A stretch of DNA of 64,000 bases from Atriophallophorus winterbourni (taxonomy: Eukaryota > Platyhelminthes > Trematoda > Plagiorchiida > Microphallidae): positions 1 to 64,000 of the forward strand of contig JACCGJ010019833.1 of NCBI GenBank assembly GCA_013407085.1, written 5' to 3'. The notes beneath the pieces were generated by a model. It was not told the DNA's origin. It made no database searches and worked only from the letters and a program-made list of their open reading frames with translations. The position numbers and the translations under genes were made by a program. Positions 24,464-30,855 of this stretch are shown one piece after another (position 1 is the stretch's first letter; every line of letters begins with the position of its first letter).

Positions 24464-27400
24464 TATGGGTAGTAGGTATGAACAAGAATCCGAGTGCTTT
24501 GAAATAATACGCATAGCAAACATTATATTTTTCGCGCATATTTGCCATGTGTGGTGAATATAATCATATTTCGAGTCTATTTTATTATTATTATTATAGT
24601 TTGTGATCGTCAGCGGTCGTTTACTCTCAGTGATTGAAGAATTGATCGAATGCCAATGCTCGGTCGTGACAAGAGTAAGTTGAAGAAACAACAATTTTTA
24701 CTTTATCTCCGAAATTGAAGCAGCTCAAAATGCGACATTTTAAGCTTTCTGTATCACACGAGAAAGACAAAAAAATAACTGGGATTAGGAATTGAAACTC
24801 CAAGTCTCAGCTGATCAGTTAAATGGGTAAAATGTATCTTCGATACCTGATACTAAGAATGCATGAAAATAAATTATGGAAGACCTTCCATTTCGATCGC
24901 GAATGGTTTCTATTCGATGGGCACTGGTAGACTTGTAACAACCACCATTGCGTTTTCAACCACGACAACCAATTACAATAATATTCAACCTGGTCCGGCA
25001 AACCAGGTGAAGATCAATCAAATCCTGAATGCTGGAGACACCCCAAAATGAGAAGAGTGGTATTAAGTGTTGATTTGCCAAAACGTGAATTAAAAATCAC
25101 AACTAAAACGGTTACACAAAATGCCTTACCCAAGTAAAATGGATACAGGATCCGTTCTAGGTAGACTACTGTTACTGTTCCGTCGCTATTTAGATATTTT
25201 GCAGTTGATATCGAAATTTGGAAGATAGGTAAGGATATCAGAACCAGATCTCGAGTTCACTCACGCTGATGCTTTGGAAAATGTGTATAAGACAGGGTTT
25301 TAAAATCTTACCTGAACATAATGCGAGCTAACCCTCAAATTGGAGATAAGTAGGAGTTTGTAATCCAGTCAACATTGCGATAGTTTTCTAGAAAGTACCA
25401 GGCGGTGTTGGTCAATGTGTGCCGGGTGTTTCAAAGTTTTGTGCTATGGATTCTAACAGAGTACCATCATCATGGATTCTACCAAAGCACGTCATTTGAT
25501 CCTATCCGAAAAGATTTACTACCAATCTAAAATCTCGTGAAGATTTTGCGAAAACTTCTGTACGATTAACAGAAGCAACGTCTGAAATAATAGGCTTTCA
25601 CTCAGCGTTTAATACTAATCTTGACAAATATTAGAAATGATGTGGGAGATTATTAGGTCACATGATTTGGACAGGAAACTTTTGGACAATTCAGTGATGT
25701 TCACACATCATGCAGATTCCCCACTTGCGGATGCATTGCTGGTGCTAAATCCATCCAATGAGTGTCTACTTCACAGAAATTGGTTGTTTCAGCATCCATA
25801 AACAACTTTCGCTCACATCAAGATGCTCATTTTCTGGAAAAAGGATGTCGGAACGTTAATCAGGCATTTTGCTTGCAAACAATCTCTGATATACGTGAAG
25901 GAAATTGCTTTAAGGTAATAGCAGTGAAAGACATTTGAACTGTATTGGGATCATATATTTCGCTTGAGACTGCTTTTTATTGATCTGCTCCACCAAGAAA
26001 TATCACACAATTGGAGACAGGTTAGGCCTTAATTCCCTGGATCTGTACCCTATGGAATTAAGAGAAACGTTCTTACGTTTGTGACTACTTATGAGTACCG
26101 AATTCCTTTCAATATTCTCAAGATGTATTAATACAATGGATCAAATTTGTGAATATTTCGAGTGACTTCCCACCGATAAGTAGTCTGAAACATTAATTAT
26201 CAATGCTCAGATGGTGATGTTGCCCAACTAATCAATTGCCCCCTGGCTGTACCATAGACGCCACAATGCCATTACTTACACACGCTATCCTCAGTTCTTC
26301 TTCTTCAAACTCGGTGATTTCTAGAGGCGTTTCAGTGATTGAAACGGATGCCAAACAAGAAACATAAGACCAACTTAATTTATGAATTCATTCGCTGGCA
26401 AGTTGAGTTACAAGGCCGATGGTGACTTCTCCGAAAATAAGGAAAATGCTAGCGTTATGTACATTCGTTTAGCGAATTCGATTTTATGCGCAGTAAATTT
26501 CAACACATTTTATTTCAGCTATTTCCTATTTGGATTCCAATGCTTTGCGGCAGACCTCGTCAGGTAAGTTGAGTTTTCGATTAAAATTCATTGTACAACG
26601 ACTATTATATTGCGACCACCGCCTGACAGTGGAGAAGAAGTGGTGTAGTGTGTTAGACGTGCGTAGCAGCACTCAATATCCATCAAGTAAACTGATGAAT
26701 AATATGGATAGCAGCAAAAATCTTTCGCCGTATTGTGCAATATGTAAAGATACGTTATTTTTCTCCTCTCAAGACAGTCAAGTAAATTAATTTTTAATAG
26801 AAGGGCATTTTCTGTATGCGTTCCGAGACCACACTTTAGCGTAACCTAGTGTCGTAAGATTTACCACCAAAAAGCCAATGTTAAAAGTGACCAAATCCAG
26901 TTCACATGACAATTTGGGGGCATGAATTTGCGGTTTCCAATGAATGGCGATCACGTATGCTAGATGATAAAAGCGAGCAGTTTTTATTAGTCAACGAACC
27001 ATTGTGTTCTAGTACAGATTCACAAGCGTGCTAGATGTGGTAGGTGTTTAAAATCGTCTTCAACATAAGCTCCTCAAGAATTCTGTAGGACCCTTTACAA
27101 CACTGGCATCAAAGTTAATACTCGTTTACAACTTTTGACCATTTAAAGGATTACTAAACGTAATCCTACCATCTCCACCGGATGACGGCAATCAGCCGCA
27201 AACCAGTTGTTTAGTTTAAGTGCGGGGGATGTGGCAGCGTAACACATCGAACAGAAGCTACTTTTTCAAAAAATCACGAACGAATGAATAATGGACAAAT
27301 TACAGTAGAAACAAGCAAGTAATCTGTGCAAGATCCAAGAATTTATGATCTAAATATCTTATAGCCGTACAACACCATAGGATATTCGTAAAATGACAGC

Positions 27401-29376
27401 TGTTAATTGCGCGTAAGTTGTTCAGCGTGCCAGGATAAGGATGCCTTTTAGCAACACATCATATGATGCACTTTGAAAGACATGTAAATGTCGAAATATG
27501 ACACGGTCCATGAAGCCGTGGATGATTTCACTCTTTACTTCCACGAACCTCATCCCGAATACTGTCAGCTGTCATAAAAATGCGGAAATTGATTACGATC
27601 AACATAATGAACAGTAAAGTTTACAGAACTCATTGCTCGTATGCATAGGACGACTGCTTCACGCTATACAGGATTCTACTTCACTTACCGGTTTATTTGC
27701 AGTTTTAACCCATCTGTTTCTTACGTAATGTGATTAGATCTGGGAAACCAGATGTGCTCAATCCTACGAGCGTTCCCTAAGATAAATGAATAGTACGACC
27801 ATTATTGCGCCGAAGGGACCTGCAACGACCAGCGTCTGTTCTTTGGCCCAGCCTTAGCTCTGATCGCTATTGAAATACCGTTAAATATAGATCCACTTTT
27901 CGTTCAGATATTCTCAGCTAATGTCAAAATATTACAGTGTTTTCGCCAAGGGCGCGACATCAGTAAGTTTACAGTTGAAGCCACATGTAGTAGAAATCTG
28001 TGGGCTTTCAGGAGAAATTTGTCCCTCACCATGGTTTTCACATTATTGGCTCATTTAATCGATTGCTTTCACCGGTTTCGTTGCGGCCAAAATGACAGCT
28101 GATTGAAAGCGTCGGTTGATTGACCTTGCTGTCGAGTTTCAAAATTTAAGAAATCTCAAAAAATGTGGCCTAAAAAGTCGTCATCCTCTTCTCCAAAGGC
28201 TTAATTCCGTCATAATCGCAAGGCAGTCAAGCGCCGATAACTGCTATCAATGCTTGTTCGGCATTTGTTTGTCCAGGATAATGAAGCTCTTTGGGGTGTT
28301 GGTTTACCAAAAGGCATTCAATAAGTGGTCTTCCTCTTTTATTCCTGGTGCTCCTTATAACAGTGATAATGCGCTCGTCTGAATAACGTCCTGGTGGAGA
28401 ATGCACAATGGAACCTTAGCTCTTGAAGTTATTGTTTTGACCCAACACCAGCACACAGAACAGTTAGTGAATTGTATGTATTTAAATAGTCCAATTTCCA
28501 TCGTTTGTGTAATCCTGAACACAACAGACTTCTGGCCAGCGACAAGGCAACTATTTCATCAGTCACCGAGTAAATAAATTTGAAAGAATTTTGTAGCTTT
28601 CTCTGTTGTGCATACATGCCTTGTATTCACACAAGTTTTGACAAAGTTACTTAAATTGATGCTAGAACAGTTTGCAATAACTGGGTGAACCATCAAAACA
28701 ATGAAAGAAATCCACATCTCTGTGATACCGAAAAGACTTACGTGTAATTATAGAACACTAACATAATGTGCACACGCTAAATAATCAGCCCTATTAAGCG
28801 AGTTCAACCTAAAGAGTGTTATTACCGTTTTGATTCACGTCAAGACAATTATTTTATCAATTTGAATCACAGCTACCAGGAAACATGATGAAACGTCTTC
28901 ATAAATGCGCGGAGTGGGAACCACCAGATCCAATCACTCGGTTGATTTTACTATTCGAACTGCCCGAAGAAGCAGACAAAAATGCGGATGAACAAAAACA
29001 AAAACGAAAACACGCGGATTCAAAATACTCCACTCAGCTGATGTCCACGTCGAAACACTCTTTGCCAGGCTTGACACCAGAAAGTTTGCTAAATTGTCAA
29101 GCGAATAGTCTGATGGGATGTTTTACTAACCTGTCGAAAGGCTGGCCGGAAGAAAGCTTTTCATACGCGAGGATTCCTCAGTGCTGTGGGCACGCTCTGG
29201 CATCAAGCGCGCCATTTTCAAACGAAGGAGTCGGAACAGGCGTTGGGATGGGAGCGGGCGCAATGGGGAACGATATGCTCACGAGTCGTCTTGTGGCGTG
29301 GTTGAAAAAGCATATATTTGTTCTCGGTAGAAATGAAGATCAGCATTCCACAGCATCACATATATTTGTTCATTGA
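1968..29376 (+). CDS. UNC80: UNC80 homologue, 3' half (14 exons, partial at 5' end)
   Basis: This is the C-terminal half of UNC80, a large helical-repeat protein that binds UNC79 and the NALCN sodium-leak channel at the plasma membrane and sets neuronal excitability. Fourteen exons can be joined: 1968-2049, 4868-5380, 8584-8702, 10094-10446, 11924-12031, 13291-13395, 19114-19287, 20138-21126, 21345-21534, 21614-21664, 23011-23151, 24600-24674, 26519-26563 and 28873-29376. Every junction has an AG acceptor and GT donor and preserves the frame. The sum is 3449 nt, which is two leading bases plus 1149 codons including TGA. Recognisable UNC80 blocks occur in the family order: STFVHREP-like, PGN-A-S-ARQ, NLANYMEHLP, DAGGTMEP, ERVRTLSW, LWTVYCE, PIWIPM and the WLKK terminus. 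Upstream exons are outside the window or unrecognised. The gene identity is secure; the first exon is the least certain. Confidence 0.92.
2050..3344. other. UNC80 intron, unassigned
   Basis: Nothing coding was recognised apart from the TA array at 2748-2787. Two overlapping short ORFs at 2858-3273 have no recognisable motif and adjoin the Penelope-like fragment. Confidence 0.4.
2748..2787. repeat. TA dinucleotide microsatellite
   Basis: It is an uninterrupted run of about 20 TA units in the first UNC80 intron. Confidence 0.95.
3345..4258 (+). mobile_element. Penelope-like element, RT plus GIY-YIG endonuclease, degenerate
   Basis: Penelope-like elements encode a telomerase-like RT followed by a GIY-YIG endonuclease. 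The + strand shows FENKALAKGSSQKLWWRDVDD then TFVIIKRDQLEAFF and DPRITVTKK, with the catalytic Y-V-D-D of the family read here as DVDD (3392-3412). Next come TLPFLDC and TSVYRKPVDTDA, and a stop near 3636. After a shift or deletion, the GIY-YIG domain at 3945-4258 reads VYIGQTSKEIHTRIEKH, AFAEHVLDAGH and VEILRRGIKPYSERLHAEAV. Frame breaks make it non-functional. It sits in UNC80 sense orientation inside an intron. Confidence 0.88.
4259..4867. other. UNC80 intron tail
   Basis: No repeat or gene was recognised. It ends in the TTGAACAG acceptor of the 4868 exon. Confidence 0.4.
4868..5380 (+). CDS. UNC80: UNC80 exon b
   Basis: The exon starts after TTGAACAG and ends before GTAAGT. Its first 100 or so residues are Ser/Thr/Pro-rich and disordered-looking. 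They are followed by a conserved UNC80 block with a CPWC pair, LEHYDESTLGLGLV and FVHREPSIAAPFL, part of the helical scaffold. The last codon is split (CA|G), matching the next exon at 8584. An ATG at 4857 lies in the intron before the acceptor and is not a real start. Confidence 0.92.
5755..6390 (-). repeat. Family A repeat, copy 2
   Basis: The reverse complement aligns with the copy at 6530-7175 over nearly its full length (for example CCAACGCTAATCGCG, AGCCGATTGGTCAA, GACCGACATTGACGAATTG, GTGATTAGCGCTCA). No long coding frame is conserved between the copies, so I treat the family as non-coding. Confidence 0.8.
6530..7175 (+). repeat. Family A repeat, copy 3
   Basis: It is inverted relative to the 5755-6390 copy, with about 140 bp between them. 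It shares the GTCAGGTCAT-like start and the GTGATTAGCGCTCACCGCTAA end. Confidence 0.8.
7180..7900 (-). mobile_element. LINE RT fragment, finger-ended family
   Basis: The - strand encodes APGNDGI, then IKLFKNKDDRGNCVNY (near 7690-7760), DLKKTLDYVSNEGIFKMLDL with IGCPPRLLAS (7480-7560), and VLIRDLLFAEEAVIIAHSQE (7190-7250). In the last block the catalytic FADD has become FAEE. Stop codons and frameshifts separate the blocks, so the RT is dead. Confidence 0.8.
7901..8583. other. UNC80 intron, unassigned
   Basis: AT-rich sequence with no recognised feature. It ends in a long T-rich tract and TTTTTCCAG, the acceptor for 8584. Confidence 0.4.
8584..8702 (+). CDS. UNC80: UNC80 exon c
   Basis: The frame is entered by the G that completes CAG. 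It encodes PNVIVPGNVASIARQILRC and then NLAPNGLFVQLFQTVIP, a strongly conserved helical segment of UNC80. The acceptor is TTTTTCCAG and the donor is the less common GTTAGT at 8703. The exon ends in phase 1, completed as GAT by the exon at 10094. Confidence 0.92.
8856..9110 (+). repeat. Family B/C short repeat, permuted partial dimer
   Basis: It begins with GAAACAGTGGAAAAGTGGCAAAC (first 20 bases shared), runs through a second-half block (GTTCGAATACATGATCACAC), then the first-half block (CACGACCGG, CTCATCAGGTAG), and returns to AAAACAGTTGAGAAATTG at about 9090. The period is about 230 bp. Confidence 0.7.
9111..10093. other. UNC80 intron, unassigned
   Basis: No feature was recognised beyond weak resemblance to short repeat families. 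The ORF at 9216-9449 lacks any recognisable motif. Confidence 0.35.
10094..10446 (+). CDS. UNC80: UNC80 exon d
   Basis: The 353-nt exon encodes DDQFFKCIITVLVDFEEHLS, then DALNKRKNLP, NLANYMEHLPV and a proline-containing end (TPVPHNLAVTLRTM). These match the conserved UNC80 core. The acceptor is TTATTCACAG and the donor GTGAGC. It ends in phase 0. Reading past the donor runs into TGA at 10462, which is intronic. Confidence 0.93.
10447..11099. other. UNC80 intron, unassigned
   Basis: No coding or repeat feature was recognised, apart from a short direct repeat (AATTCAAAGT twice near 11068-11088). Confidence 0.35.
11100..11345 (+). repeat. Family A repeat, 3' fragment
   Basis: Blocks GACCGACATTGACGGATTGC, CTTGAACTGTTCTCATGCAA and CCTACTCTTGTGTTGCG match the second half of family A copies at 6900-7090. 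Confidence 0.65.
11346..11923. other. UNC80 intron, unassigned
   Basis: Nothing was recognised; it ends in the acceptor for 11924. Confidence 0.35.
11924..12031 (+). CDS. UNC80: UNC80 exon e
   Basis: This is a 36-codon, phase 0/0 exon between TTTGCCAACAG and GTGAGT. It encodes TLPETFSAILRLIVEHVPFS followed by VIELCSLSNRTLK, a helical pair typical of the UNC80 scaffold. The neighbouring exons join without frame change. Confidence 0.9.
12032..12729. other. UNC80 intron, unassigned
   Basis: AT-rich sequence with no recognised element. Confidence 0.35.
12730..12915 (-). repeat. tRNA-like head of a possible SINE
   Basis: The - strand has an A-box-like AGTGGCATAACGG and, about 35 bases on, a B-box-like GGTTTGAATCC, the spacing of a pol III type 2 promoter. 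It lacks a pairing acceptor stem, so it is a tRNA-derived repeat or tRNA relic and not a working tRNA. Confidence 0.5.
12916..13290. other. UNC80 intron, unassigned
   Basis: No feature was seen except the acceptor for 13291. Confidence 0.35.
13291..13395 (+). CDS. UNC80: UNC80 exon f
   Basis: This is a 35-codon, phase 0/0 exon between TCATTGAAG and GTAGGT. It encodes ERTKVQLSKTLVELFWQAIK and ends in LVKLLQ. It precedes the largest intron (5718 nt), which is filled with nested LINEs. Confidence 0.9.
13885..14164 (+). repeat. Left arm of 280-bp inverted repeat (LINE endonuclease piece)
   Basis: It is nearly identical, with a handful of mismatches, to the reverse complement of 14440-14717. The + strand encodes YSDELTKLLLRMSELLWDDI and PLYNHIACNI, part of the endonuclease module of the CR1-like LINE. 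It is truncated by a TA array. Confidence 0.88.
14162..14200. repeat. TA-rich microsatellite at the inverted-repeat centre
   Basis: It is an imperfect (TA)n tract, followed by a 12-G homopolymer at 14233-14244. Confidence 0.9.
14290..14717 (-). mobile_element. CR1-like LINE endonuclease fragment and right arm of inverted repeat
   Basis: The - strand continues from the arm (14717-14440) into SSRLDLVLTSNEHDF and SPLGLSDHVVIQFDY. The SDH motif is the catalytic end of an apurinic-type endonuclease. It is inverted relative to the reverse transcriptase that follows at 14718. Confidence 0.82.
14718..15707 (+). mobile_element. CR1-like LINE RT, 5' part, broken
   Basis: The + strand encodes LSNLLITLNDWTQAVEKGPA, CFLDISEAFDLVNHRLLLQK and LEKHGINGKLLNW, which are RT motifs of CR1-like LINEs. 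Degraded blocks follow up to the thumb region (LLKRVFGKLSP-like at 15415 and AQQN/LVLSIKNKPYK at 15560-15610). Several frameshifts are present. The frame resumes at 18389 after a nested RTE element. Confidence 0.82.
15695..15707 (+). repeat. Target-site duplication, left copy
   Basis: AAACCATCCCTTA is identical to 18376-18388 and brackets the RTE element. Confidence 0.9.
15708..18375 (+). mobile_element. RTE-type LINE nested in CR1-like LINE
   Basis: RTE elements encode an apurinic endonuclease and RT in one frame and end in short tandem repeats. Here the + strand shows GTSELRWIGSGNMRL (16040), an endonuclease VASDHHLIVVKLKLN motif (about 16610-16660), a coiled QEVLGPKTYTQKEW region, GEATGPDSIPANALKADVK (17310-17370), KEGYLIKLPKKGDLSSCSNY and RGITLLS (17415-17490), YYEKAFDSVNRLILWRILR (17600) and the C-terminal VITRIGKVRAAFHQLQNIW (17905). 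The segment containing the catalytic YADD is missing between 17760 and 17790. The 3' end is GATGTAAGTTAGT. It is flanked by a perfect 13-bp duplication. It is non-autonomous. Confidence 0.93.
18376..18388 (+). repeat. Target-site duplication, right copy
   Basis: AAACCATCCCTTA repeats the left flank exactly. Confidence 0.9.
18389..18640 (+). mobile_element. CR1-like LINE C-terminal part after the nested insertion
   Basis: The + strand encodes DLFTQRDTRVYRTHEYMLAV, HHSRLNCRRYFYSARVCFTW and KLDKFF, ending near 18628. This is the usual CR1-like C terminus (HSRLNCR-YFFS-R-WNSL). It continues the frame cut at 15694. Confidence 0.85.
18641..19113. other. Intron remainder
   Basis: It probably holds the 3' end of the CR1-like LINE; otherwise unassigned up to the 19114 acceptor. 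Confidence 0.35.
19114..19287 (+). CDS. UNC80: UNC80 exon g
   Basis: This is a 58-codon, phase 0/0 exon between TTCGTTGCAG and GTGATT. It encodes FILMDAGGTMEPNQVVEGL, then FNPQTYHLFSTGAAELMK and ISDVHTMHK. This is one of the most conserved UNC80 blocks and, with exon i, anchors the identification. Confidence 0.95.
19288..19729. other. UNC80 intron, unassigned
   Basis: Nothing was recognised. Confidence 0.35.
19730..19900 (+). repeat. Family C short repeat, degenerate
   Basis: It matches the family order: CATAATCCCAGACCATTTTA, CACTTATCAGGAATAAGG, AGTAAGATCAG, TTTGAAACAGCGGAAGAACG. Divergence is high. Confidence 0.5.
20138..21126 (+). CDS. UNC80: UNC80 exon h, long Ser/Thr/Gly-rich linker
   Basis: This 989-nt exon is unusually large for the gene. 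It opens with VKQAQKLAVRLN, then runs through about 300 residues rich in Ser, Thr, Gly and Asn with no hydrophobic core, and closes with VLHLFPWLKSIPPATQ. The composition indicates a disordered, possibly phosphorylated linker between two helical-repeat blocks. The acceptor is CATTTTAG and the donor GTGAGA; phase 2 is completed at 21345. The linker looks lineage-expanded compared with the short spacer I would expect here, which is inference. Confidence 0.88.
21345..21534 (+). CDS. UNC80: UNC80 exon i
   Basis: After one base completing glycine, the exon encodes PRDFLIMVERVRTLSWILLG and then CRPIPFTLVRAVADL and FPEQQK. These are hallmark UNC80 motifs. The acceptor is ACCTTGCAG and the donor GTATGT; it ends in phase 0. 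Confidence 0.95.
21614..21664 (+). CDS. UNC80: UNC80 exon j (51 nt)
   Basis: This short 17-codon exon, QSVTVMSSLYHAFLLCQ, lies between CTTTTTTTGCAG and GTAAGT. It follows a 79-nt intron, the shortest in the gene. It joins exon i to exon k in phase 0 and fits the family sequence between the FPEQ and LWTVYCE blocks. Confidence 0.9.
21665..23010. other. UNC80 intron, mostly unassigned
   Basis: A short family B head (AAGTAATGTGTTGCTCACATC) lies at 22898-22920. The rest shows no recognised feature. Confidence 0.4.
23011..23151 (+). CDS. UNC80: UNC80 exon k
   Basis: This is a 47-codon, phase 0/0 exon between TACATTAAAG and GTAAGT. It encodes LWTVYCETAASFSPPHSTQH and then VDFWTRITPTVLRLLSISED. The LWTVYCE start and the FWTRITP motif are diagnostic UNC80 sequence. 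Confidence 0.94.
23152..24069. other. UNC80 intron, unassigned
   Basis: AT-rich sequence. The ORF at 23682-23894 has no recognisable motif. Confidence 0.35.
24070..24265 (-). repeat. Family C short repeat
   Basis: The - strand shows GCATTTCCATTGCC, CATGACCGGTTTCGTACTGT, TTGTACTTATCCGGTAGG, GGATCCGCATGCG and TTGAAACAGTTGAGAAATGG, the family C core. The adjoining second half (CACACGCGTAGATGGG) is also present. Confidence 0.7.
24407..24461. repeat. AT dinucleotide microsatellite
   Basis: It is an uninterrupted run of about 27 AT units in the intron before the 24600 exon. Confidence 0.95.
24600..24674 (+). CDS. UNC80: UNC80 exon l (75 nt)
   Basis: This is a 25-codon exon between a TTATTATTATAG acceptor and GTAAGT. 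It reads FVIVSGRLLSVIEELIECQC and ends SVVTR. It corresponds to the conserved SLMEALQEC-type helix near the UNC80 C terminus. Confidence 0.85.
24675..26518. other. UNC80 intron, unassigned
   Basis: No recognised element. One open segment at 25777-25914 was considered as an exon and rejected. The intron ends in the microexon acceptor. Confidence 0.4.
26519..26563 (+). CDS. UNC80: UNC80 exon m (45-nt microexon)
   Basis: This 15-codon microexon lies between the strong acceptor ATTTTATTTCAG and the donor GTAAGT. It encodes LFPIWIPMLCGRPRQ, matching the conserved P-x-W-x-P-M motif expected between exons l and n. It is phase 0/0. Without it the protein would lack about 15 conserved residues. An automatic ORF caller would miss it. 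Confidence 0.85.
26564..28872. other. Last UNC80 intron
   Basis: It holds one family B fragment at 27150-27250 and otherwise no recognised feature. The ORFs at 26530-26790 and 28116-28382 lack motifs. Confidence 0.4.
27150..27250 (-). repeat. Family B short repeat, fragment
   Basis: The reverse complement gives CCACATCCCCCGCACTT, a degenerate GTTTGCGGCTGATTGCCGTC and ATCCGGTGGAGATGGTAGG, as in the 53400 and 62279 copies. Confidence 0.6.
28873..29376 (+). CDS. UNC80: UNC80 terminal exon n
   Basis: The acceptor TTTGAATCACAG is followed by LPGNMMKRLHKCAEWEPPDP, an acidic/lysine-rich disordered stretch, a Gly-rich patch, and the family-like C terminus VAWLKKHIFVLGRNEDQ ending SHIFVH before TGA at 29374. 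The W-L plus ASHIF-like ending aligns with the usual UNC80 C terminus. The internal ATG at 28885 is not a start. Confidence 0.92.
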   Translation, partial: LPGNMMKRLHKCAEWEPPDPITRLILLFELPEEADKNADEQKQKRKHADSKYSTQLMSTSKHSLPGLTPESLLNCQANSLMGCFTNLSKGWPEESFSYARIPQCCGHALASSAPFSNEGVGTGVGMGAGAMGNDMLTSRLVAWLKKHIFVLGRNEDQHSTASHIFVH

Positions 29377-29425
29377 TATTACTTATATTAACATCTTACA
29401 GTGAACTTATGGCATTTTCTGGTGA

Positions 29426-29431
29426 AATAAA
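29426..29431 (+). terminator. Polyadenylation signal of UNC80
   Basis: A canonical AATAAA lies 49 nt after the UNC80 stop, in a plausible short 3' UTR. Confidence 0.6.
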
Positions 29432-30564
29432 AATCACATTCGAAGAAAACATTGTCTGCCGTTCACAGGCTAAACGCAAACCTTCAACACATTTCGCAAA
29501 GTAGACACGGACTTAGGCGTGAAATACACCTACAAAAACACGATAACGTCACATTCTAAAACAGTTTGCACGACTGTACAGTCCGATTCGGGAGTAAAAA
29601 TGCCTCAACGTTTGCTGCATTATATAGCACCCTGTGCCTACTGTCAGCGAATAAACAGCGACATTCCCTACTTCATCGTAAAGACGACATTTTATAATGT
29701 CTCTGAAGTGAGCGGACGATTTGGTTCTTCCCACGTTGTAGGGCCAATTCTGAGAGTGTTCCTATCTCGTTGTGCCACAAGTGCAATTTCATGATTTGTA
29801 ACACGATCGTCTTCCGTTCTACAGACATGACTAGCGTGGGGACGCAGCGAAGTAGCGCGGACATGGTTCGATTAAGAGAGCACTATTATATTTTCTATTT
29901 TGTCAATCTAGGTCATGACGGATGCTCAACAAAACGAAAAGCTTGACTGGTCCAATAACCCTCTTGATGCCATCGTATGTAACATAGAAGTTATCCGTGT
30001 CTGCACTTCGTTAGACATCGAATCGGAATTTAGCACTGCCGCTATAAGGTGTTAGCTTTCATACACTGACGTTGGGTTGAACCTTCAAAATGCTAACCGT
30101 TTCTCATTCAAGTCCTCAGCTTTGGCTTAAAACCAACCGCTTCTTCGCGGCTTCTTGATACCGTACTCAGCAAAGAAGATGCAACGAATGTAGTATATAA
30201 CAGATTTCCGGTTTTTGAGTCAGAAACAGGTGGAATTGGTTTGCTAATCTCGGTTGTGGATGCGTGACTGAATCACACAGCAGGATGACGTTCGCACATG
30301 GGATATCACTCGATTTGAGTCGGTAAAATTAGCCTAATGAAGTTATATTTAACTACTATGCAACTTGAGAGTATCTCAGCCCATGCGCAGTCTTGGACTG
30401 TGCGGCACTTTGCCCGGATCAAGACTTGTGATTTCATACATACATATTATGCAAAAAGAGGACGAATGCAATTCTAGTAGCCCATATGCGATACAAGGTG
30501 ATATAGACAGACATTAAGTTTATTTGAAAGTCAGGTGCTGGTCACGAGATTTCTTACTTAAACA
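29432..30564. other. Intergenic, UNC80-URI1 side
   Basis: It contains the family D copy at 30365-30450. The ORFs at 29519-29864 on both strands have no recognisable domain. Confidence 0.4.
30365..30450 (+). repeat. Family D short repeat
   Basis: AGTATCTCAGCCCATGCGCA, CTGTGCGGCACTTTGCC and a TTTCATACATACATA end match copies at 35523, 37500 and, inverted, 32500. Confidence 0.7.
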
Positions 30565-30577
30565 AAATTAGGCGTAC

Positions 30578-30842
30578 AAAAAAGCTCATTTGCATTCATT
30601 TCCATCACACACCACGCGACCGGTTTCGTGCTGTTTGCACTCATCAGGTAGGGACAGTAGGACCTGGATCCGCATGCGCTTGAAACAGTGGAAGAATGGT
30701 AAAAAAGTGCGCTTGTATATCACGGTTGGATGAGGTTGGTACGACCAACCTCGTCAATCATGTGTGCCCAAACACATGTAGATAGGGTTTTAACCAATGA
30801 TGAACAAAAGACCTCATTTGCACGCAGTTCCATCACAAACAC
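30578..30842 (+). repeat. Family C short repeat, complete copy with target-site duplication
   Basis: A 265-bp insert flanked by AAATTAGGCGTAC (30565-30577) and AAATTAGACGTAC (30843-30855), 12 of 13 bases identical. It starts and ends with related CTCATTTGCA...TTCCATCACA blocks, so the unit is slightly more than one period long. Confidence 0.78.
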
Positions 30843-30855
30843 AAATTAGACGTAC

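Noticed and set aside
25777..25914. 46-codon, phase 0/0 open segment between AG and GT, possible UNC80 exon
   Set aside because: It lacks the P-x-W motif expected there, and the 26519-26563 microexon fills the gap exactly.
29519..29864. Opposed ORFs just after UNC80
   Set aside because: Located beyond the UNC80 poly(A) signal with no domain or splice evidence.
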